A stretch of 6,922 nt of DNA. It comes from Lachnospiraceae bacterium UBA5902. GTDB lineage: Bacteria > Bacillota > Clostridia > Lachnospirales > Lachnospiraceae. The notes beneath the pieces were generated by a model. It saw only the letters and a list, made by a program, of their open reading frames with translations, had not been told where the DNA came from and did not search any database. A program made the translations under genes and the position numbers. The stretch lies in NCBI GenBank assembly GCA_002431865.1, contig DJEI01000007.1:5090-12011 (forward strand), read 5' to 3'. Below, in pieces: positions 1-4,060 of the stretch; the first letter of the stretch is position 1; each line of letters opens with the position of its first letter.

Positions 1-1113
1 ACAGAGATCGGTGTTGGCTCTCATAAGAAAGTGCTTTGGATAGGAGCTTGCGGACATGAGTGGAGCGCAGAAATCCGAAATCGAGTCAGGGGAGCTGGTT
101 GCCCCTACTGTTCGCACAACGCAGTCCTTCAAGGATTTAACGACCTTGCAACTGTACTGCCGCAGGTTGCAAAGGAGTGGTCGCCTCGAAACGCACCGCT
201 CAAGCCAACACAGGTAACGCCTTATGCAAATCGGAAAGTTTGGTGGAAATGCGAACAGGGCCATGAGTGGTTTACGCTCATATCTACACGGGCTTATGGA
301 AGCAAATGCCCTTATTGCAGCGGAATAAAATTGCTGAAGGGATTCAATGATTTAGCTTCGCTCCATCCGCAGCTCGCATTGGAATGGTCACAAAAAAACG
401 GCACATTATTGCCGGAAGATTTCAACGAGCGCTCCACCAAAAATGTCTGGTGGAAGTGTAGTACCTGCGGACATGAGTATAGGGCGGTAATCAAATCCAA
501 AGTTCATGGGCTAAAATGCCCGGTATGCACGAAAAACGCTTTGTTGCCCGGTTATAACGATTTGGCAACTACAGACCCGGAGCTGGCACAGGAATGGAAT
601 GCTGCCAAAAACACAAGAAAGCCCACAGAGATATCAAGACTGTCACAATACCCAGTTTGGTGGAAAGGCATTTGCGGGCATGAATGGAAGGATAAAGTGT
701 TTCACCGTGCAGTTGAAGGAGCCGGCTGCATCTACTGTGAGAAAGCATTTCTTAAGAAGCTGCCATATCTGCTTGTAACGATGTATGCAAAGCAATATGG
801 GCTTGCGACACGCACAGACGACGAAAAACTGATTGGGGCACGGATCGATGCGGTTATCCCGGAACTGCGGCTTGCGTTTGCCTTTTCTCAAAAAGACACT
901 GATAGAGAAGCCAAAGTTGCGGAGGTTCTTCACTTCCTGTGCAAAGCGAAAAGGATACAGTTATTTGTGATACGGCAGAAAGACCCGATTGCGCTTGCCA
1001 CAGAAATCAAGCAAGCCTTCGCTAAGGCAAACCTATTTATAAATTCGGACAGTCAAACAGATGTTGTCTATCTTCGGAAGCGATACTTTGCTCAAAAGAT
1101 CAATGGAAACTAA
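1..1113 (+). CDS. Zinc-ribbon repeat protein with degenerate nuclease-like C-terminus (5' truncated)
   Basis: The reading frame is open from base 1, and the residues before the first possible start (a GTG at 31) already fit the repeat pattern, so the gene begins outside the window; 370 codons are visible. Four repeats of about 70 residues each carry a [V]WW-type strand, a CGHEW/CEQGHEW/CSTCGHEY/ICGHEW motif and a CPYC/CPYC/CPVC/CIYC motif, joined by a linker of the form GFNDLA...P.L..EW. This is the pattern of the DUF4379 'probable zinc-ribbon' (treble-clef) family. After the last CIYC (about 727-738) comes a 120-residue domain with RIDAVIPELRLAFAF (841-885). It resembles the D...P...L.IEyDG core of Vsr-like PD-(D/E)XK nucleases, which often follow these repeats, but the acidic E-x-D part is replaced by AFAF. 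The likely role is nucleic-acid binding; catalysis is doubtful. It is convergent with the next gene and may be cargo or neighbouring host DNA. Family confidence is high, function low. Confidence 0.85.
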   Translation, partial: TEIGVGSHKKVLWIGACGHEWSAEIRNRVRGAGCPYCSHNAVLQGFNDLATVLPQVAKEWSPRNAPLKPTQVTPYANRKVWWKCEQGHEWFTLISTRAYGSKCPYCSGIKLLKGFNDLASLHPQLALEWSQKNGTLLPEDFNERSTKNVWWKCSTCGHEYRAVIKSKVHGLKCPVCTKNALLPGYNDLATTDPELAQEWNAAKNTRKPTEISRLSQYPVWWKGICGHEWKDKVFHRAVEGAGCIYCEKAFLKKLPYLLVTMYAKQYGLATRTDDEKLIGARIDAVIPELRLAFAFSQKDTDREAKVAEVLHFLCKAKRIQLFVIRQKDPIALATEIKQAFAKANLFINSDSQTDVVYLRKRYFAQKINGN

Positions 1114-1114
1114 A

Positions 1115-1143
1115 AAGAGGAACTGCGACTTGCAGTTCCTCTT
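1115..1143. terminator. Bidirectional hairpin terminator between convergent genes
   Basis: A perfect 12-bp stem (1115-1126 with 1132-1143) encloses a 5-base loop. On the minus strand the stem runs into a T-rich tract (complement of 1105-1116), which makes it a good factor-independent terminator for the leftward XRE gene. On the plus strand the following bases are only moderately T-rich, so termination of the zinc-ribbon gene is likely but weaker. The stem overlaps the stop codon of the minus-strand gene (1142-1144). Confidence 0.85.
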
Positions 1144-1459
1144 AGTCCTTTTGATTCGTTTTTACTGCATGGGCAAGCAGCATATTGAGTGCGTCTTGCT
1201 TTGCTCGCTCATCAGCTTTTCGTGATGCGATCAACAAGCTGAGTTCATATTCAGACAGTGTAGAGTCCTCGATGTCCTGCCTTCCCAGCAGATAGTCAAC
1301 CGTTACGCCAAAAATATCTGCCAGTTGGATCAGAATGTCAATGGAAGGCTGTCTGGAGCCGGTTTCATAACGGGAGTAAACCACGGAGGATACGCCCAAT
1401 GCGGAGGCCACTTCTGCCTGCGTAAGACCCTTGCGAGTGCGAATATCCTTGATGTTCAC
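1142..1459 (-). CDS. XRE-family HTH transcriptional regulator (canonical, cI-like candidate)
   Basis: This is a small DNA-binding repressor of the XRE/Cro-cI type, 105 aa from the chosen start. Residues about 3-58 form a classical HTH_3 domain: IRTRKGLTQAEVASALGV, then VYSRYETG, PSIDIL, LADIFGVTVDYLLG. The C-terminal tail is charged and helical (KADERAKQDAL) and probably serves dimerisation. I chose the GTG at 1459-1457: the GGAGG on the minus strand (1472-1468) lies 8 bases from it but only 2 bases from the upstream ATG at 1465-1463, and the protein then begins MNIKDIR, matching MNLKEIR of the paralogue at 1632. The ATG would add two residues (MP). The gene is divergent from its paralogue (about 45% identity by hand count) and shares an operator region with it. 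It probably binds the TACC...GGTA operators and controls both promoters. Family assignment is firm; the role as maintenance repressor is inferred. Confidence 0.93.
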   Translation of the reverse strand: MNIKDIRTRKGLTQAEVASALGVSSVVYSRYETGSRQPSIDILIQLADIFGVTVDYLLGRQDIEDSTLSEYELSLLIASRKADERAKQDALNMLLAHAVKTNQKD

Positions 1460-1467
1460 AGGCATGA

Positions 1468-1472
1468 CCTCC
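1468..1472 (-). promoter_or_regulatory. Ribosome-binding site that decides the start of the minus-strand XRE gene
   Basis: The minus strand reads GGAAGGAGG ending at 1468. The spacing is 2 bases to the ATG at 1465, too close for normal initiation, and 8 bases to the GTG at 1459, which is in the usual range. This favours the GTG start. Confidence 0.7.
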
Positions 1473-1491
1473 TTCCTATATTCTACATTAA

Positions 1492-1520
1492 ATTATACTA
1501 CCGGAACGGAATGCGATATA
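1492..1520 (-). promoter_or_regulatory. Leftward promoter of the minus-strand XRE gene (perfect -10, no clear -35)
   Basis: Read on the minus strand, 1497-1492 is TATAAT, an exact -10 hexamer, preceded by GGTAG. The hexamer 17 bases upstream (1520-1515) reads TATATC, a poor match to TTGACA. Operator O1 fills most of the spacer and O2 begins one base beyond the -35 position. A perfect -10 with a weak -35 next to an operator suggests a promoter that is helped or blocked by a bound regulator, but this is inference. Confidence 0.6.
1499..1511. promoter_or_regulatory. Operator O1 (imperfect copy)
   Basis: TACCGGAACGGAA fits the pattern TACC-N5-GG(T/A)A seen in the two other sites nearby. It lies inside the spacer of the leftward promoter, one base from the -10. 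It is the least symmetric of the three copies. Confidence 0.5.
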
Positions 1521-1521
1521 T

Positions 1522-1534
1522 TACCGTATCGGTA
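1522..1534. promoter_or_regulatory. Operator O2 (perfect palindrome)
   Basis: TACCGTATCGGTA, extended by one base each side to TTACCG-TAT-CGGTAA (1521-1535), is a perfect inverted repeat. It sits between the two promoters and next to the -35 position of the leftward one. Its size and symmetry suit an XRE dimer. It is the strongest operator candidate in the window. Confidence 0.7.
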
Positions 1535-1543
1535 AATGGCTCG

Positions 1544-1572
1544 TTGACCGGATACCGTTTTGGTAGTATCAT
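1544..1572 (+). promoter_or_regulatory. Rightward promoter of the plus-strand XRE gene
   Basis: TTGACC (1544-1549) and TATCAT (1567-1572) each match the sigma-A consensus at 5 of 6 positions and are 17 bp apart, the optimal spacing. Transcription would start near 1579 and give a leader of about 50 bases. Operator O3 lies wholly inside the spacer, so a bound regulator should block RNA polymerase. Confidence 0.7.
1553..1565. promoter_or_regulatory. Operator O3 in the spacer of the rightward promoter
   Basis: TACCGTTTTGGTA shares TACCG and GGTA with O2. It ends one base before the -10 at 1567, the same geometry as O1 relative to the leftward -10. The flanks of O1 and O3 form a larger inverted repeat (1495-1509 against 1555-1569, 13 of 15 bases). 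Confidence 0.6.
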
Positions 1573-1631
1573 ATTCCACAGGGGTAAATGCTTCGTGTCA
1601 CTTCGCACCATCTCGGAATGCGGAGGAATAC

Positions 1632-1943
1632 ATGAACCTAAAAGAAATACGAGTCAGTCGCAAACTCAAAGTACAAGAGGTATCTGACTATCTGTGCTGC
1701 TTGCCATCTGTTTACAGCCGTTATGAGAATGGCAAACGAGAGCCATCCATCGATATTCTTCTGAAGCTGTCCAAGCTGTACGGCGTTTCTGTTGATTATC
1801 TAATTGGAAATGATGAGGTCGTTGACACGAGCATAACCGAAAAAGAAGCTGCAATGATAAGCGCTATGCGTCAGGCGGACGAACGAGCCAGACAGGATGC
1901 AATTGCCTTATTAGAGCTGCATACAGGGAATAAGAAAATCTAA
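1632..1943 (+). CDS. XRE-family HTH transcriptional regulator (divergent paralogue, Cro-like candidate)
   Basis: A 103-aa DNA-binding regulator, paralogous to the leftward XRE protein. The ATG at 1632 is preceded by GGAGG (1622-1626) with 5 bases between; the frame is open further upstream (TTG at 1560), but that would lie within the promoter. The HTH domain covers about residues 2-55 and ends in VYSRYENG, PSIDIL, LYGVSVDYLIG; the tail carries QADERARQDAIALL. The first HTH helices are unusual: the common LTQ..VA..LGVS is replaced by LKVQEVSDYLCCLPS, with two adjacent cysteines at the turn. The recognition helix SVYSRYE is nearly identical to the paralogue's, so both proteins may compete for the same operators. 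The operator inside its own promoter suggests repression by either protein. It is followed by a terminator before the recombination operon. A Cro-like role is inferred. Confidence 0.92.
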   Translation: MNLKEIRVSRKLKVQEVSDYLCCLPSVYSRYENGKREPSIDILLKLSKLYGVSVDYLIGNDEVVDTSITEKEAAMISAMRQADERARQDAIALLELHTGNKKI

Positions 1944-1981
1944 ACAGAGAGGTGCAAAGTGACAGGAGCTTTGCCCTCTGT
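1944..1981 (+). repeat. Hairpin directly after the plus-strand XRE gene
   Basis: ACAGAG and GCAAAG (1944-1959) pair with CTTTGC and CTCTGT (1969-1981), with a few unpaired bases between the two halves of the stem. No T-tract follows, so it is not a terminator alone; it may protect the transcript's 3' end together with the next hairpin. Confidence 0.55.
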
Positions 1982-1987
1982 ATCTTG

Positions 1988-2020
1988 AAAGGGCACCGTG
2001 CAAGCGGTGCTCTTTCTTTT
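1988..2020 (+). terminator. Factor-independent terminator after the plus-strand XRE gene
   Basis: An 11-bp stem with one G-T pair (1988-1998 with 2005-2015) has a 6-base loop and is followed by CTTTT, giving TTTCTTTT at the end. This would end the XRE transcript and isolate it from the downstream operon unless there is readthrough or antitermination. Confidence 0.75.
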
Positions 2021-2037
2021 AAGGTCGCAAGGCAGCA

Positions 2038-2087
2038 CGCACTTTTGTGGGCATCCCTTTTGCGAGGTTAAAAGCAGGAAAAGTGCG
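2038..2087. repeat. Nested inverted repeats in the operon leader
   Basis: A perfect 9-bp inverted repeat, CGCACTTTT (2038-2046) and AAAAGTGCG (2079-2087), encloses a second one, CTTTT (2057-2061) and AAAAG (2070-2074). The stretch could fold as a two-tier stem in DNA or RNA. Its function is unknown; it could be a protein-binding or processing site of the element or a structured RNA. Confidence 0.5.
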
Positions 2088-2100
2088 AGCTTGGACACCG

Positions 2101-2146
2101 TTTTTGCCAAAATGGCTCACCGAAAAGCGGTTATTGCCGAAACGGC
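2101..2146. repeat. Two hairpin-like repeats phased by 30 bp
   Basis: TTTTTGCCAAAATGGC (2101-2116) and TTATTGCCGAAACGGC (2131-2146) agree at 13 of 16 positions and start exactly 30 bp apart. Each contains a 4-bp inverted repeat around an AAA centre (GCCA-AAA-TGGC and GCCG-AAA-CGGC). Spacing by about three helical turns places both on one face of the DNA. They may be binding sites for an element protein; this is inferred from symmetry and spacing only. Confidence 0.45.
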
Positions 2147-2148
2147 GA

Positions 2149-2189
2149 TGGAAGCAGATGTGTCACCACCTTATAATAATAGTAGTGAC
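2149..2189 (+). promoter_or_regulatory. Probable promoter of the recombination operon with flanking inverted repeat
   Basis: TATAAT at 2172-2177 is an exact -10. The -35 position 17 bases upstream (2149-2154, TGGAAG) is weak, matching at 3 of 6 positions. The -10 is flanked by GTCACCAC (2162-2169) and GTAGTGAC (2182-2189), an inverted repeat with one mismatch that would suit a regulator site. The start of transcription would be near 2184, about 45 bases before the ATPase gene. Confidence 0.45.
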
Positions 2190-2229
2190 TTATGATCCCT
2201 ATCTGCTTTGAGAAATGTGCGAGGTTAGA

Positions 2230-3192
2230 ATGGAAGGTTCCGTTTACCAATACTACGCAAATGTCCGAACTGAGCCTGTCGAATGGCTATGGTATCCCTA
2301 TATACCGCTTGGGAAGCTGACGGTGCTCCAAGGCGATCCCGGTGAGGGTAAATCTACATTTGCGTTGAATGTCGTAGCAAGAATTACGACAGGACAGCCT
2401 ATGCCGGATGGTGTTCCTGCTAAAGGAAAGCGTGTTGCGATCTATCAGTGTGCTGAAGACGGTATTGCAGATACAATAAAGCCCCGTCTCCAGCAGGCCG
2501 GAGCGGATTGTGAACGAGTAGCTTATATCATAGACAACGACATTGCATTGACACTGGAGGACGGTCGAATCGAAACAGCGATCAAGGACACACACGCCAG
2601 TGTATTTATTATCGACCCCATTCAGGCATTTATCCCGCCTGATGCAGATATGCAGAGTGCCACCAAGATGCGCTCTGTTCTGCGGAAGCTGGCAAATATT
2701 GCAGACCGCAACAAATGCGCTGTAATTCTCATCGGTCACATGAACAAAGGCGGCAGTAGCAAATCATTGTATCGAGGGCTTGGCTCTATCGACATTGCTG
2801 CTATTGCACGAAGTGTGCTCATGATCTCAAGAGATGAAAGCCGCCCTGACATTCGATACATGTATCCGATAAAATCGAGCCTTGCTCCGGAAGGACCTGC
2901 AATTGCTTTCTCGTTCAAAGAGCATGGCGGAATCGTATGGCACGGCAAATATGATCTGAATACCGCAGAACTCATGGACAGCATCACAGTAAAAACAACC
3001 AAGCGGGAACGAGCTCGTGCAAAACTGGTTCAGCTTTTGGAGCGTGAGGATCGTCCGGCAAAAGAAGTATATGCCGGCCTTGCTGATATAGGCGTTGGAA
3101 GCCGTACTGTTGAGAAAGCAAAAAAAGAACTCCAAGTCACAACTTACCGTTCTGGCGGAAGTTGGTACTGGAGTTTGCCAAAACCCAAATAA
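2230..3192 (+). CDS. RepA-like AAA ATPase (RecA-fold, AAA_25 type)
   Basis: A 320-aa RecA-fold ATPase of the type found in plasmid RepA helicases and mobile elements. The ATG at 2230 has GAGG at 2221-2224 five bases upstream; the in-frame ATG at 2215 has no such site. Residues 35-43 (GDPGEGKST) are the Walker A loop, 125-130 (VFIIDP) the Walker B strand, and ILIGHMNK (166-173) with YRGLGSIDIAAIARS (181-195) are the following conserved family motifs. The C-terminus from about residue 258 (REDRPAKEVYAGLADIGVGS, then a WYWSLP end) looks like a winged-helix DNA-binding domain. It probably uses ATP to move on or remodel element DNA, as a replicative or processing helicase. It is the first gene of a rightward operon that includes the recombinase. 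No replication initiator or clear origin is visible, so a role in replication is not proven. Confidence 0.9.
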   Translation: MEGSVYQYYANVRTEPVEWLWYPYIPLGKLTVLQGDPGEGKSTFALNVVARITTGQPMPDGVPAKGKRVAIYQCAEDGIADTIKPRLQQAGADCERVAYIIDNDIALTLEDGRIETAIKDTHASVFIIDPIQAFIPPDADMQSATKMRSVLRKLANIADRNKCAVILIGHMNKGGSSKSLYRGLGSIDIAAIARSVLMISRDESRPDIRYMYPIKSSLAPEGPAIAFSFKEHGGIVWHGKYDLNTAELMDSITVKTTKRERARAKLVQLLEREDRPAKEVYAGLADIGVGSRTVEKAKKELQVTTYRSGGSWYWSLPKPK

Positions 3193-3217
3193 CCAATGAT
3201 GTTTACCGGGAGATGAG

Positions 3218-3547
3218 ATGATGGAGAACTTGGTTTGGAAAGCCTACTATCACAGTATGAGTGGGCATGAGATTCGGCCATTTAACATATTTGAACATGG
3301 GAGATTCAGAGAAGAAGTACGGAAGCTCTTGCTGAAATGCACAGAGAAAGAAGCATTCGCTGAGGAGCTGCGCCGTTCTCTTTTCTACTATTACTGCAGT
3401 AAATGTGAATGGGAAGTTGTCATCGGACCTTGGTGCGGAGATCGGGGCACGAAGGAAATCAAAGTCGATGTCTATATGCAGGTCATGAACAACTGGGATA
3501 TCTTCGTGGATTATGTTTGGAACGAAGGAAAGAAGCAAAGACGATGA
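3218..3547 (+). CDS. Small conserved hypothetical protein with CxxC
   Basis: A 109-aa soluble protein of unknown function. The start is ATG 3218 or the adjacent ATG 3221; GGGAG at 3208-3212 gives 5 or 8 bases of spacing, and both are plausible. No signal peptide or membrane segment is visible. The centre has a basic helical stretch (GRFREEVRKLLLKC, about 28-41), then LRRSLFYYYCSKCEWEVVI (51-69) with Cys60 and Cys63, and a third cysteine at 73. The C-terminal part is rich in aromatic residues (VYMQVMNNWDIFVDYVW). Three cysteines could bind a metal, but a fourth ligand is not obvious. Its stop overlaps the next start in ATGA, which points to translational coupling with the recombinase-like protein. 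Similar short proteins seem familiar from Firmicutes mobile elements, but I cannot name a function. Confidence 0.8.
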   Translation: MMENLVWKAYYHSMSGHEIRPFNIFEHGRFREEVRKLLLKCTEKEAFAEELRRSLFYYYCSKCEWEVVIGPWCGDRGTKEIKVDVYMQVMNNWDIFVDYVWNEGKKQRR

Positions 3548-4056
3548 GTGTGAGCACAGATACAGAGCGGATTTTCCGAATCGGTGGCTATGTAAAGCGG
3601 GCAAAACTGAATCTGCGCAATGAGCGTGAGATAAGAGCCTTTCATCGAAATGCGATTGAAAGACGGTTTGGTGATTTTGAGGATGGCACACTCGTGGATG
3701 TTTATATCGACATCACCGGTTATAAAGAAACGGCCAAGCGTCCTGAGATGCTGCGGCTTATGCGGGATTGTGCAGATGGAAAAGTGAATCTGATTTTTGC
3801 AGAAACCAAAGGATATTTGAGTGCAAACACACGAGAGTTCTGCTACTGGCTCCATTTCATCTTTAATCTGGAAGAACGGGTAGACATCATAACCGACGAT
3901 GACCAGTTCAACATCAACACGATTCTCAACGCAGACAAGCAGCGTGAGGCACTGATAAAAATGGCTGAAGACTACATTTATCTGAATCCGCCTGACCATC
4001 AGAAGTGGTTGAATGGAGTGGTTTCTGCCATTACAAACTTACGGGAGGACGGATAA
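3544..4056 (+). CDS. Catalytically inactive serine-recombinase N-terminal domain homologue
   Basis: A 170-aa protein whose start overlaps the previous stop by 4 bases (ATGA). The fold pattern follows the resolvase catalytic domain: a first strand GGYVKRAKL (14-22), a helix, VDVYIDITGYKETAKRPEM (51-69), a helix, VNLIFAETKGYLSANTREF (81-99) and VDIITDDD (113-120). Aligned by eye to the large recombinase encoded just downstream, the key residues are changed: catalytic Ser79 corresponds to Ala20, Arg77 to Lys18, and the SRFAR arginines (150 and 153) to Tyr91 and Ala94. The structural RPE motif is kept (67-69). It has no DNA-binding C-terminal domain. It therefore cannot cut DNA by the known mechanism and may act as a partner or regulator of the active recombinase. 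The family assignment rests on pattern and context and is good; the regulatory role is inferred. Confidence 0.8.
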   Translation: MSVSTDTERIFRIGGYVKRAKLNLRNEREIRAFHRNAIERRFGDFEDGTLVDVYIDITGYKETAKRPEMLRLMRDCADGKVNLIFAETKGYLSANTREFCYWLHFIFNLEERVDIITDDDQFNINTILNADKQREALIKMAEDYIYLNPPDHQKWLNGVVSAITNLREDG

Positions 4057-4060
4057 GGAT

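Noticed and set aside
1531..1590. Direct repeat GGTAAATG at 1531-1538 and 1583-1590
   Set aside because: It is only 8 bases, and the first copy overlaps operator O2. It could be a half-site but has no independent support.
1325..1687. Plus-strand frame of 120 codons across the XRE intergenic region
   Set aside because: It is antisense to the leftward XRE gene, runs through both promoters and all operators, and has no ribosome-binding site.
1998..2195. Open frame of 65 codons on the plus strand (with an internal ATG at 2112)
   Set aside because: Its GTG start lies within the terminator hairpin, no ribosome-binding site precedes either start, and the region is full of inverted repeats. The peptide looks vaguely familiar as a hypothetical from mobile elements, but I cannot support it as a gene.
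2287..2739. Minus-strand frame of 150 codons opposite the ATPase
   Set aside because: It is cysteine-rich with no motif and lies opposite the Walker A and B coding region, so it is a shadow frame.
3203..3999. Two long minus-strand frames (162 codons each) opposite the small CxxC gene and the dead recombinase
   Set aside because: They lack ribosome-binding sites and recognisable motifs, and lie opposite coupled genes with clear family patterns; they are frame shadows.
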